Source of the DNA: Alphaproteobacteria bacterium
GTDB taxonomy: Bacteria > Pseudomonadota > Alphaproteobacteria > 16-39-46
DNA length: 64,000 bases
Direction: 5' to 3'
Assembly (NCBI GenBank): GCA_018401675.1
Contig: JAGYKM010000002.1
Span: forward strand, 151,757 to 215,756
Part shown: in pieces, positions 18,864 to 27,513 of the stretch
Position numbering within the stretch: position 1 is the stretch's first letter
Layout of the letters: every line of letters begins with the position of its first letter
The notes under the pieces: model-generated
Database searches by the model: none
What the model was told of the DNA's origin: nothing
What the model saw: only the letters and a program-made list of their open reading frames with translations
Translations under genes and position numbers: made by a program

Positions 18864-19427
18864 ATGTTGAATGACGAAGTGGATCATAAAGAGTTAGATA
18901 GTGAGGATCAAAGTCATGAAATGGCGGCAGGTGGTGAGGAGGAAACAACCGAGCAATCTTTACAAAAAGAGTATGCCCAATTAAAAGAAGATCTCTTGCG
19001 TGCTTTGGCAGAGGCTGAGAATATTCGAAAGCGCACCCAAAAAGAAAAGATGGATACTTTAAAGTATGCCATTAGCTCTTTTGGAAAAGATTTGGTTAAT
19101 GTGGCTGAGAATTTACGACGAGCCTTGGAGAGTGCCCCTGAAAACGGTGATGGAGCAAACCAAGAGGCTTTGAATTCCTTTGTAGAAGGGGTTAAATTGA
19201 CAGAAAAAGAGCTTCTGTCTGTTTTCGAGCGCCATGGCATTAAACAAATTCTTCCTTTAGGGGAAAAGTTTGACCACAATTTCCATCAAGCTATGTTTGA
19301 AGTTGAAGACGAGACCCACCCAGCTGGTACAGTTGTCCAAGTTATGGAAGGAGGGTACACCCTTCATGATCGATTGTTGAAGCCGGCTTTTGTAGGAGTA
19401 TCGAAGACAACTAAGACCACTCACTAG
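18864..19427 (+). CDS. grpE: Nucleotide exchange factor GrpE
   Basis: 187 residues. GrpE releases ADP from DnaK during protein folding. An acidic N-terminus (about residues 1-30) leads into a long coiled coil (LLRALAEAENIRKRTQKEK), then the C-terminal beta domain with HGIKQILPLGEKFDHNFHQA and the terminal signature VVQVMEGGYTLHDRLLKPA, which contacts DnaK. The ribosome site AAGGAAGGAG precedes ATG 18864. It follows hrcA closely; dnaK is not in the window. Confidence 0.96.
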   Translation: MLNDEVDHKELDSEDQSHEMAAGGEEETTEQSLQKEYAQLKEDLLRALAEAENIRKRTQKEKMDTLKYAISSFGKDLVNVAENLRRALESAPENGDGANQEALNSFVEGVKLTEKELLSVFERHGIKQILPLGEKFDHNFHQAMFEVEDETHPAGTVVQVMEGGYTLHDRLLKPAFVGVSKTTKTTH

Positions 19428-19551
19428 AGTGCTAAAGTAGAAGAACAATAAGCTCTCCGGGCGCAGTGAACCCACGCGTGAATGGTGACTGTGGCGCCTT
19501 CCTGGCTTTTTCTGGGCCTGATGTAGGCTGCACGGCACCCTTACACTCTAG
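19424..19551 (+). ncRNA. Candidate structured RNA downstream of grpE (unidentified)
   Basis: A GC-rich island in AT-rich surroundings that can fold into a closed structure. The outer stem pairs CTAGAGTG (19424-19431, across the grpE stop) with CACTCTAG (19544-19551). An inner arm pairs GGCGC/AGT (19460-19467) with ACT/GCGCC (19488-19498, GTG bulged). A small hairpin GCCT-gatgt-AGGC lies at 19516-19528. No U-tract follows, so it is not a simple terminator. I could not match it to SRP RNA, 6S RNA or tmRNA. It could be a 3'-UTR element, a small RNA or chance. Confidence 0.3.
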
Positions 19552-19747
19552 TTAAGATTCTCATCCAAAAGCCAAAAGCGCTGAAAGGCGCAGTATAGTG
19601 GCCATAGGGGAGAAATTTTTCAAGAAATAGTATTTATTAGTAATGAATCTATTTTTTGTATTAAAGTAATACACACCAGTCATATCTAGTTATTATTATA
19701 GAATAATATTATACTTAAATATTAATTATTCTTTTTGGGAGCTTCTT

Positions 19748-20680
19748 ATGAAGAAAAGACGATTTTTAGAAAGATTTCTGGTTTCTTTGATTATACTGAG
19801 TCTTCAAAGCCCTGTTAGGGGAGGTGGGAAGGATGGGATAGATGGCGATGACCGTTTTTGTCAGTCCGCCCGTGGGGCGTCGGCTCCAAATGAAAAAGAA
19901 GAGAATCTAGCTGTGGCTGAGCCGAGAAGTCTATCCGTACCTAACTGTATGAATTCATTTGAAATGACAGGAGAGAGATATTTTAATTAGAGCGTCAAGT
20001 TTACTATAGAGCAAAGAGGGGTTACCTGTGTGGGAGATGAACCTTTGAGTGCGGGTGCCCAGGGGATGGAGTTACGGGCAGGTTACACTATTCCCTTCTT
20101 TTGACCTTGGACAACGCCTGTGTGGTTGGATGCCCATGCTCTAGGTGCCTTGGCTTCTAAGCCCATGACGAAAATTTTGGGAACATATCTACAAAGATGA
20201 TAGAGAGAAAAAGGCCGTACAGTTCTTTGGCGTTGGTTCAAAGCTGCTTAATCCCAATGATCAAACAGCGCGAGACCTCCTCATTGTTATGCTAGAACGC
20301 CCATGGAGAGAAGGGTAATGCAGTGGTACAATGGCAGATATCCGTGCACGCCCTAGACGGTCTGATTATGCCCTACATGAGAGTAGATGGTGAAAAACTC
20401 AAAAGGTGAGTTCACGGAAGTGTTAACAGGCCAGATATTGAACAAGAAATAGAAGTTATAATGGCAGTTGGAAGGACCAGAACTGGATTAACAGTAGAAC
20501 ACGAAGTTCTATATAGGCGTGTCCTGGCCAAACGCGGATCGTCAGAGATGAAATACAGTTTGGCGCACTTATTTATATGCCCAAGGGTGCGGGGTCGCTC
20601 AAAGCCACGAGAAAGCTGCACACTATTATAAACTGGCAGCTGATCAAAATCACATAGGGATGAAGGAAGTGCTCGTATGA
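19748..20680 (+). pseudogene. Dead tandem copy of the exported Sel1-repeat gene
   Basis: Homologous along its length to the intact gene at 21054. It shares the signal-peptide start (MKKRRFLERFLVSL), the phrases QRGVTCVGDEPLS, PWTTPVW and VMLERPWREG, and a Sel1-type stretch EKAAHYYKLAADQNH near 20610-20650. It is broken by a stop at 19988-19990 and by many later stops and frame changes. The upstream AT-rich leader also resembles that of the intact copy, so this is a tandem duplication with one copy decayed. Sequence after about 20680 no longer aligns with the intact gene by eye. Confidence 0.75.
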
Positions 20681-21053
20681 ATAGCTAAGTGTAACCTTTT
20701 TAAATCGGATTAGAAGCCAGAGGTTGATCAAAGTAAAAGTAACAACCGTCATGATGAAGATTCACAGCTAGAGGAGAAAAGCTAGGTTAAGAAATCCAAA
20801 AAGGGATAAGTATGGGAACCTAGAACTGGAGATAATTTAGGAAATATATCGGCGCGAATAGACGCATTAATTGGAGACGGTTTGGTGGAGGCGTTCTATA
20901 ACTTATTGAAAAAGTGATGGGATGGGCAATCAGAGTATTATTCAACTACGAATATCTTAAGTTTAAGTTGAAAGGCGAGTTTCGCTGATATATATACATA
21001 TTTTATATAACTTTATTATCTTATTTAAAAAATTATTTTTTTGGGTATTCCTC
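20681..21053. other. Decayed spacer between tandem Sel1-gene copies
   Basis: About 370 bases with no open frame of note. The left part may be further remnant of the dead copy. The right end, very AT-rich (20985-21050), is the presumed promoter and leader of the intact gene and resembles the tract before 19748. Confidence 0.4.
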
Positions 21054-22508
21054 ATGAAGAATAGAAGCTTTCTAGAAATCGTCCTGACAACTTTGTTTAT
21101 GTTTCTTCTTCCATGCTTTGTGAGAGGCTTTGATAGGGAGAGCGTGGATTCTTTTGACCATTTTCCTCCAAGGAGCCCTGCGGGGCCAGCTCTTAATGCA
21201 AAACAAGAACCCTCTTTTGTTGCTCCTGTTGAACAGGCTCTCGCTATACTTAACTGCGTGCATAGCGAAGAAGTGACCATAGAGACGTATTTTAATTGGA
21301 CCTTCAAGGACACTCTTGAACAAAGAGGGTTTACTTGTGTGGGGGATGAACCTTTCAGTACAGCTTCTCAGGGGGCGAATTTGCTTCCGATTTGCGATGT
21401 TTCTTTCTTTTGTCCATGGACAACCCCAGTATGTTTGGACGTTGAAGCTGAATGTGCCCTATGTGACGAGCCAAGGACCAGGGTTGTGGGGACATATCTA
21501 CAAGACTCTAATGAGAAAAAGGCTGTCCAGTTCTTTTGTATTTTTGAAAAGATTTTTAATCCCAATGGCCAACCGGCGCAAGATCCCTTTATTTTTATGA
21601 TAGAACGACCCTGGAGACAAGGGGATCATAGAGGGACGACCTCTGACGTTGAAGCATTTTTAGAATCGGTTCACGTCTTAGACGGCCTGATTACTCCTCC
21701 CATGAGAGTAGATAGTCAAAAGCTCAATGATAGAGTTGTAGGAGGTGAGAACAAGCGATTTGTTGGACAAGAGGTAGAGTTTTTAATTGGGCTGGGAAGG
21801 GATAGAACTGGCCTCACAGAGGAAGAAGAAACGCGCCATAGGTCTATTATGGCTCAGCGAGGTTGCCCTGAGGCGCAATTCAATTATGCACTCTCCTGTG
21901 AGCACGGGCTTGGCCAGAAAGCTGAACAATACCTTAAACTTGCTGCAGATCAAGGACATATTTGGGCTCAATGCCAACTAGGAAACCTATACTCTCAAAT
22001 CTTTTACTTTCCTGCAAACCCTTCTAAAGCAGCACTATATTATACGCTGGCTGCGAACCAAGGTTTGGCTCAAGCGCAGTGTAATTTAGGGAGATTACAT
22101 TCAGAAGGCCGTGGGGTCATTAAAAGCTACGAGAAAGCTCTTTACTATTATAACCTTGCTGCCCATCAAGGGAATGTTACGGCACTGTACAATATAGGGG
22201 CTCTATATAAGGATGGGCGAGGCGTCGAAAGTAATAATGAGGAAGCTCTACGATACTATAAGAGAGCTGCGGATCAAGGGCTGCGTGAGGCACAATATCA
22301 TCTAGGAGCGTTCTATGTGCGGGTTAGAAACTACGAGGAAGGTATACGGTATTATTATAGGGCTGTTGCTCAAGGTTCCTCATCAGCACTGTATGAGCTC
22401 GGGATGCTCTATGTAAATGGTGTGGGTGTGCCTCAAAATAGAGAGAGAGGCCTGGCGTATCTTAGACAAGCATCCCGGTCCAATAGATCTCCCTCCCACC
22501 CTTATTAG
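21054..22508 (+). CDS. Exported Sel1-repeat (TPR-like) protein
   Basis: 484 residues. A signal peptide (MKNRSFLEIVLTTLFMFLLP, then CFVRG) predicts export. Residues 25-250 form a Cys-containing domain I do not recognise (motifs CVGDEP, PWTTPVCLD, ERPWRQG). From about residue 265 there are roughly six Sel1 repeats of 36 residues with the pattern A..NLG.LY..G.GV......A..YY..AA.QG; examples are EKALYYYNLAAHQGN and DGRGVESNNEEALRYYKRAA. Sel1 proteins mediate protein contacts, and in intracellular bacteria (for example Legionella LpnE) they take part in host interaction. A role here is inference. A rho-independent terminator follows immediately. Confidence 0.85.
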   Translation: MKNRSFLEIVLTTLFMFLLPCFVRGFDRESVDSFDHFPPRSPAGPALNAKQEPSFVAPVEQALAILNCVHSEEVTIETYFNWTFKDTLEQRGFTCVGDEPFSTASQGANLLPICDVSFFCPWTTPVCLDVEAECALCDEPRTRVVGTYLQDSNEKKAVQFFCIFEKIFNPNGQPAQDPFIFMIERPWRQGDHRGTTSDVEAFLESVHVLDGLITPPMRVDSQKLNDRVVGGENKRFVGQEVEFLIGLGRDRTGLTEEEETRHRSIMAQRGCPEAQFNYALSCEHGLGQKAEQYLKLAADQGHIWAQCQLGNLYSQIFYFPANPSKAALYYTLAANQGLAQAQCNLGRLHSEGRGVIKSYEKALYYYNLAAHQGNVTALYNIGALYKDGRGVESNNEEALRYYKRAADQGLREAQYHLGAFYVRVRNYEEGIRYYYRAVAQGSSSALYELGMLYVNGVGVPQNRERGLAYLRQASRSNRSPSHPY

Positions 22509-22523
22509 GAAGGGTGTGGTGGT

Positions 22524-22558
22524 GAGCGCAGCCTTATTGGAGGCAAGCGCTCTTTTTT
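22524..22558 (+). terminator. Rho-independent terminator after the Sel1-repeat gene
   Basis: Stem GAGCGC (from 22525) pairs with GCGCTC (22547-22552), with an inner GCCT/AGGC helix, followed by six T residues. It sits 15 bases after the stop codon. Confidence 0.8.
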
Positions 22559-22585
22559 CCTAGAGCTTCTGTTTACCTTAGTGTA

Positions 22586-23557
22586 TTAAATCAAGCCTTG
22601 TTGAGTGAGGCTCAAGCGATAGGTTGAGAGACGATGAGATCCGCATCCCTCAATCGGCAAGAGCTCTACGGGATTGCCTGTATGCTGAGTATCTGTGCGC
22701 TCATTTTTTCCAGGTTTGATTCCTATTAAACTTCCCAAAAAGCGTCCGGAACTAACGGCCCAATGTGCATCCACCCAGAAGTATTTGGGGTGAGGAGCAA
22801 CGGGGTCATTGGCTATATAAAAACGCTTATGGTTTCTGCGTAGCAAGTGAAGAGAGTCTGAGAGTTTTGCTGCGATTCCATTAAAGACTCTCGGAGCGGC
22901 AAAGGTAACCACACTAACATTATTTTCTGTGTTAGTACGCTCATATAGAACATTTATAAGATCTGCGGCACTTAGAATTGAAAGGGCTGCACCTAGGCTA
23001 TGGCCAGTAAATGTAACTTGGAGATTGTCTACCGTACACTGTTGCGTTGTCGCGTAATCTGTGACAAATCTACGAATCTCTTTAGTGCAAGACTGAACAA
23101 TTTTTAAAAAACCTAAGTGGCACCGACCTACACCTGTTTCACTGGTGCCCCCGATTATATGATGACTAAACCTACCATCTTGATAATCCTCATTTTGTAG
23201 ATTATGACCTTTGATATCAGAGTCTGAAAGGATGTCATGGATCTGAGAAAAGTCCGTACCTCGGAACCCAATAAAAATCCGGTTTCCTTGGGCAACACAG
23301 AGCCCGAATTGGGTGTGATCTTTATTCCCAAAAACACCTCCTGTTCTGGCAGAAAAATTAGATACGGTAAGGGGAAGACTGGATTTCATCCAAAGCTCTT
23401 CTGAAATTAAATGACCTTCGTAGGTAGATTCGGCGAGGCTCAAACATTTTCGCAAAGTGGGTTTGTCGAAGTCTATGGCAGGGGGAAAAGCAGCAGCTAT
23501 GGAAAGATTCAGGATAAAAAATATATACGACAAACCCGCGAGAAAGCACTTTTTCAT
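22586..23557 (-). CDS. Exported class 3 lipase
   Basis: 323 residues from ATG 23557. An alpha/beta hydrolase of the Lipase_3 family. The nucleophile elbow is FTGHSLGAALS, the region around FIGFRGTDFSQIHDILSD matches the oxyanion/lid side, and the later VVTFAAPRVFN and NDPVAPHPK supply the family Asp region, with a C-terminal His in CGSHRLSTYR. The upstream frame extends to 23620, but ATG 23557 gives a clean signal peptide (MKKCFLAGLSYIFFILNLS, cleaved near AAA) and has AAGGAATTGGTC before it. It probably acts outside the cytoplasm on triglyceride or phospholipid; the target is unknown. Confidence 0.87.
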   Translation of the reverse strand: MKKCFLAGLSYIFFILNLSIAAAFPPAIDFDKPTLRKCLSLAESTYEGHLISEELWMKSSLPLTVSNFSARTGGVFGNKDHTQFGLCVAQGNRIFIGFRGTDFSQIHDILSDSDIKGHNLQNEDYQDGRFSHHIIGGTSETGVGRCHLGFLKIVQSCTKEIRRFVTDYATTQQCTVDNLQVTFTGHSLGAALSILSAADLINVLYERTNTENNVSVVTFAAPRVFNGIAAKLSDSLHLLRRNHKRFYIANDPVAPHPKYFWVDAHWAVSSGRFLGSLIGIKPGKNERTDTQHTGNPVELLPIEGCGSHRLSTYRLSLTQQGLI

Positions 23558-23662
23558 GACCAATTCCTTAGTAATTACATAAAAGTAGGTCATTGTAGTA
23601 TATGTGAAAACGTCAGTCAAACGACAAGAAAGAAGAGGTACACTCCAAAGACACCTAAGGTC

Positions 23663-24820
23663 TTAAGACAAGCAAGGCTTTTCTAAAAAAGATCGGAACC
23701 AAGTGACTAGGGTGCAGAGAAAATTCCTTAGAGTTTGCATTGTTCCATGATCTTTTTGAGCTGGGCAACGGGTTACTCTTGAATTGTCCCTAGACGAGAC
23801 AGACTCCACACTCTTTTGTCTCAATCGGGTATAAATTTGGCCATTAGGAAACACCCCCAAAGGAAGTAAATAAAGCTGGCTTCTGTCTTGGGCGTGCAAA
23901 AGTTTGACTTTGAGGGAAGGATCAATTTTGGTGATCGCTCTGGTATTTTTCTCATCAAATTTTGATATTAAGTATTCACTTTCTATGCGGTCTAAGTTGG
24001 GACAGCTTTTCCACCACTTAGCTTCGCTTACAATCCAGAAACCTTCATTCTCTGAGGAATATATCCCATCAAATCCTTGGTTGGATCCATATTTACCCTC
24101 ATGTTTAACCAAGCCAAAGCTAAGCATGAGAAGATCGGTTGCGCACTCTCCCAAGTTCCCCAAATCGCGTTGAGGAGAAAAAATACTATGGAGATTCTTT
24201 GGATTCCCATAGGAGATTTCTAGAGGCGAAGCGTATCTTTTTTTCCAATGAGGGTTCTTTTGGCAAGGATGAGTGGTTTTGATACGGGCTTCTGCGTCGA
24301 GGGCATTTATTCTCATCCTGAGGTGAGGAAGATCAAGTTGAGTAGGACCTTTATGGTCCCCTATATAAAGAACCCAATCTTTCTTATCTTGAGATTTATC
24401 CCAAGTTCTTAGGAGTTTCAGATAACTTGGATGGCTCTTAATTTTACCATAACTTCTAATCCAAAATGATCTTCGCGCATTAGGAATGATATCCAGAGAT
24501 AAGGTGGGTCCATGAAGAGGCCCATAACAAATCTTAAAATCTGGGTGAGAGGTGCATAGGGCGGGTGAATGGTCTTTGTAAGGCAGATACCACACATGGG
24601 TTATTTTTTGTTTTAGGGTATCAAAGGTCACAATGCGGAGATGGGGGGAAGGCTTTTCGCTGACTGAGTCATCAACCAGGGGCAGATAGGCAGTATCGAT
24701 GTCGTAAATTAGAATAGCTGTAGAGGGTGATAGGGAAAAAGTTGCCCCAAAAAGAGTGAACACAATAAGGAGCGTATTTTTGGAAAGCAAAACAGATGGG
24801 ATTGTCCAAGTATTACGCAT
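23663..24820 (-). CDS. Exported protein with restriction-endonuclease-like motif (possible nuclease toxin)
   Basis: 385 residues. It has an N-terminal hydrophobic segment (LLIVFTLFGATFSLSPSTA) consistent with a signal peptide. The middle is of unknown fold. Around residues 225-285 there is GNLGECATDLLMLSFG, then NQGFDGIY and WIVSEAKWW, the order and spacing (helical Glu, Asp, then E-x-K) expected for a PD-(D/E)xK nuclease of the REase superfamily, as found in polymorphic and effector toxins. The C-terminal 100 residues are basic. The same-strand neighbour is an exported lipase. The nuclease reading rests on motif alone; no immunity gene is evident next to it. Confidence 0.6.
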   Translation of the reverse strand: MRNTWTIPSVLLSKNTLLIVFTLFGATFSLSPSTAILIYDIDTAYLPLVDDSVSEKPSPHLRIVTFDTLKQKITHVWYLPYKDHSPALCTSHPDFKICYGPLHGPTLSLDIIPNARRSFWIRSYGKIKSHPSYLKLLRTWDKSQDKKDWVLYIGDHKGPTQLDLPHLRMRINALDAEARIKTTHPCQKNPHWKKRYASPLEISYGNPKNLHSIFSPQRDLGNLGECATDLLMLSFGLVKHEGKYGSNQGFDGIYSSENEGFWIVSEAKWWKSCPNLDRIESEYLISKFDEKNTRAITKIDPSLKVKLLHAQDRSQLYLLPLGVFPNGQIYTRLRQKSVESVSSRDNSRVTRCPAQKDHGTMQTLRNFLCTLVTWFRSFLEKPCLS

Positions 24821-24898
24821 AGTTTACCGAACTCTTAGACCTCTCTCTCACGGGTGACGTATCCCATGGGAGAGAGGGAGAATGAGAAACTATGGAGA

Positions 24899-25501
24899 TC
24901 AAGGACAGTGTGAAGGGCATGGATAGGATTCGTCCCATCGAGCATGGGTCTTGCTCACACTTCGAGTGGATGCATCCTTGAGAGAGGTTCCATTAACCAC
25001 CGAAGAAGTAAAGCTGACGCTTGTCAGCTGAGCGCGTAAGAACGTAGCACAGGTAATGTGGGCGTAATCGTAATTAGCGCTGGTTTGGAGCGAGTTATCA
25101 AAATTGGCTCGGTTGATGTGTGCTCTTGAAAAGGTAGATCCGTCAATGATAGCCCCTTCAAAATTTGTGCCATTGAGCGTGGCATTAGTAAAAGAGCAAC
25201 GAAGAAGGGTTGTGTTCTTGAAACTTGCGCCAGACAGATCGGCGCCTTGAAAAGATATATTCTCCAAGGTCATTCCATCAAAAATTGTATTTTGGAGCTT
25301 TGCGTCTTTAAAAGAAAAGCCAGAAAGATCGCTGTCGCGAAAATCGTACTGAGACAAATCAGGAGCCTTTTGCTTTTTCAGATCTCGTGCTTGAAGCTTT
25401 TGTTTAAAAGCGGCTAAGTCAGCGGCGTTTTGAGCACAACAGGGGGAGCTGCTTAAGACAAAAAAGAAGCCTAAAATTCCCAGAGAAATTGAGCGGATCA
25501 T
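24899..25501 (-). CDS. Exported pentapeptide-repeat protein
   Basis: 200 residues. Signal peptide MIRSISLGILGFFFVLSSSP with cleavage near CCAQ. Residues 50-180 are tandem pentapeptides of the A(D/N)LXX type, for example LSGFSFKDAKLQNTIFDGM and ADLSGASFKNTTLLRCSF, which fold as a right-handed quadrilateral beta helix. The ribosome site GTGAGG precedes ATG 25501. Function cannot be told from the repeat. It is the third of a run of minus-strand exported proteins but has its own upstream gap. Confidence 0.85.
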   Translation of the reverse strand: MIRSISLGILGFFFVLSSSPCCAQNAADLAAFKQKLQARDLKKQKAPDLSQYDFRDSDLSGFSFKDAKLQNTIFDGMTLENISFQGADLSGASFKNTTLLRCSFTNATLNGTNFEGAIIDGSTFSRAHINRANFDNSLQTSANYDYAHITCATFLRAQLTSVSFTSSVVNGTSLKDASTRSVSKTHARWDESYPCPSHCP

Positions 25502-25573
25502 TAAGAAAACCTCACAAATAGTTAAAAGATTTTGGGAAAATATATTAAGGAAATAATCGTTGGGTTAGAAAAG

Positions 25574-25649
25574 TGGTGGGCGCAGCAGGATTCGAACCTG
25601 CGACCACCTGATTAAAAGTCAGATGCTCTACCAACTGAGCTATGCGCCC
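25574..25649 (-). tRNA. tRNA-Lys (anticodon TTT)
   Basis: Reads GGGCGCATAGCTCAGTTGG from 25649. The acceptor GGGCGCA pairs with TGCGCCC, the anticodon loop is CTTTTAA, the T loop is TTCGAAT, and the CCA end is encoded at 25576-25574. All four stems close. Confidence 0.97.
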
Positions 25650-25687
25650 CCCAATATCCAAGAGACGATAAACGGCTCTCTTTGCTA

Positions 25688-25717
25688 TTTTTAAGAGGCT
25701 CACAGGTTGGATGTCAA
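25688..25717 (-). promoter_or_regulatory. Likely sigma-70 promoter of tRNA-Lys
   Basis: On the minus strand, TTGACA (25717-25712) and TAAAAA (25693-25688) are 18 bases apart and end about 38 bases before the mature tRNA. The perfect -35 and the position support the call; the -10 is weak. Confidence 0.5.
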
Positions 25718-25867
25718 GGTTATTCCACGAAAAGGCCTTGTTTTTTCCAAATAACGCCAGAGTTTGTTTCTTTTATGGGGCTTATTTCAAAGGAAATTTA
25801 AGGAAAGTCAGCCCTAGGTGTGGGTTAGGGTGCAAATGGCTGGTTGCTATAGAAATAAGAGGCATCC

Positions 25868-25896
25868 TTGACACCAAATAGACCCTATTGATTAAA
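25868..25896 (+). promoter_or_regulatory. Possible promoter of the DASS transporter gene
   Basis: TTGACA (25868-25873) with ATTAAA 17 bases later, 60 bases before the gene. The -35 is perfect and the -10 poor. The rest of the 300-base gap between tRNA-Lys and this gene holds nothing else I recognise. Confidence 0.35.
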
Positions 25897-25957
25897 GTCG
25901 GATTTTGAGCGTATAAGGAACCCTATTCGTTTCTCCATCCTATTTATGAGGTGAGTT

Positions 25958-27427
25958 ATGTTGAGTCTTGCTACTGTTTTCAGACGAAAAAAGAAATCTT
26001 CTCAAGACCGCAAGAGTGGATGGTCAGGCGCAAGCCTGCTTACCTCCTTCTGTATTGTTTTTGTCAGTGTGGTATGTTGGCTTCTGCCCTCTCCGGAAGG
26101 GCTGAGTACGGAAGCGTGGCATCTGTTTATAATCTTTCTAGCGACACTCACAGCTATTATATTGAAACCCCTTCCTATGGGAGCTGTTGCGACTATAGGG
26201 TTAAGCGCTTGTTTATTTACAAAAACCTTAAACATAGAGCAGTCGTTAGTCAGTTTCAGTTCATCCATTGTTTGGCTCGTTTTGTGTGCATTCTTTATTG
26301 CTCGGGGTTTCGTAAAAACAGGATTAGGGTCACGGATTGCCTATTTCTTTATGACCCGCTTGGGTAAGAGTAGTTTGGGCCTATCTTACGGGCTTGTGTT
26401 AACTGATTTTATGCTCTCTCCGGTGATTCCCAGCAACACAGCTCGTGGTGGTGGTATTACTTTTCCTATCGTACAGTCTCTGGCAAACGAATATGGAAGC
26501 TCACCTAAAACCAATTCTTCCCACAAGATAGGCGCCTTTTTGGTGCAGGTGGCGTTTCAAGCTAACCTTGTGACCAGTGCCATGTTTCTGACGGCTTTTG
26601 CGGGCAATCCTCTTGCGGTTAAGATTGCCGCAGATATAGGCATTGCTCTAGATTGGGGGACATGGGCTATTTCAGCTATTGTTCCTGGCGTGGTGCATTT
26701 GGCTCTTTTGCCTTTGGCCGTATATCTCTTTTGTCCTCCTACGTTGAAAAAAACCCCTGAAGCGCCTCAATTAGCCCGTGAAAAACTTAAAGAGATGGGT
26801 CGGTTATCCGCTCATGAAATCCTCATGCTCTTTGTTTTTGGGTTGCTGCTGGTGTTATGGATATTCGGATCAAATTTTGGTATTTCTGCTGCTGGTGCAG
26901 CCCTTATTGGTCTTTCCTTACTTCTTTTCACAGGCGTTCTTTCCTGGGAAGATGTGCTCCACGAGAAAGCCGCTTGGGATACCTTCTTATGGTTGGCAAT
27001 TTTATTGACCTTAGCCACTCAGCTAGGAGATTTTGGAATTATTAGCTGGTTTGGCGGTGGTATCCAAGGTGTGGTTCAGACCCTGAGTATGCCTTTTGCT
27101 GTAGGAATGCTTTGTGTACTCTACTTCTATTGCCATTACTTTTTTGCCAGTGGAACAGCTCATATTACTTCCTTGTTTGCTGTGTTCCTCGTTGCGTTGG
27201 TGAGCACCGGGTTCTCTCCTCTTATATCGGTCCTGGTTTTGAGCTTCTTCTCAAGTTTATCCTCTGGTCTTACCCATTATGGTACAGGAGCGGCTCCGGT
27301 ATTCTTTGGCGCCAACTTCTTGAGCGTGAAAGAGTGGTGGACCATCGGCTTAAAGATGAGCGTTCTGACCCTACTTGTTTGGGGTATCGTAGGTGGAGTT
27401 TGGTGGAAGGTTCTTGGATATTGGTAA
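25958..27427 (+). CDS. DASS-family (SLC13-like) dicarboxylate/anion transporter
   Basis: 489 residues with about 12 membrane segments. It matches the divalent-anion:Na+ symporter family (CitT, SODiT1 and YbhI type), which carry 2-oxoglutarate, malate, citrate or succinate. Seen: VLTDFMLSPVIPSNTARGG (the SNT-type anion/sodium-site motif), FLTAFAGNPLAVKIA, and near the C-terminus a second inverted-repeat loop with SSLSSGLTHYGTGAAPVFF. ATG 25958 is preceded by GAGGTGAG. Taking up host dicarboxylates is a likely role in an intracellular bacterium; the exact substrate is not readable. A strong terminator follows. Confidence 0.87.
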   Translation: MLSLATVFRRKKKSSQDRKSGWSGASLLTSFCIVFVSVVCWLLPSPEGLSTEAWHLFIIFLATLTAIILKPLPMGAVATIGLSACLFTKTLNIEQSLVSFSSSIVWLVLCAFFIARGFVKTGLGSRIAYFFMTRLGKSSLGLSYGLVLTDFMLSPVIPSNTARGGGITFPIVQSLANEYGSSPKTNSSHKIGAFLVQVAFQANLVTSAMFLTAFAGNPLAVKIAADIGIALDWGTWAISAIVPGVVHLALLPLAVYLFCPPTLKKTPEAPQLAREKLKEMGRLSAHEILMLFVFGLLLVLWIFGSNFGISAAGAALIGLSLLLFTGVLSWEDVLHEKAAWDTFLWLAILLTLATQLGDFGIISWFGGGIQGVVQTLSMPFAVGMLCVLYFYCHYFFASGTAHITSLFAVFLVALVSTGFSPLISVLVLSFFSSLSSGLTHYGTGAAPVFFGANFLSVKEWWTIGLKMSVLTLLVWGIVGGVWWKVLGYW

Positions 27428-27457
27428 GAAATAACCACTCAAGTCTATGAAACAAAA

Positions 27458-27491
27458 ACACCCCTCAAGGAATCTTGAGGGGTGTTTTTTT
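27458..27491 (+). terminator. Strong rho-independent terminator
   Basis: Twelve-base perfect stem ACACCCCTCAAG / CTTGAGGGGTGT with loop GAAT and seven T residues, 31 bases after the transporter stop. A-rich sequence on the left side could let it also stop leftward transcription from 27971. Confidence 0.95.
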
Positions 27492-27513
27492 CAAGAACAA
27501 AGAGTAGAAAAAA

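Noticed and set aside
19409..19435. CIRCE operator after grpE (GAGTGCTAA half-site)
   Set aside because: Only the right half is present; the left half TTAGCACTC at nine bases spacing is absent and the position is downstream of the genes.
19424..19551. SRP RNA, 6S RNA or tmRNA
   Set aside because: The conserved SRP GGAAGGA-type loop, the 6S central bubble and the tmRNA tag or tRNA-like ends are not seen.
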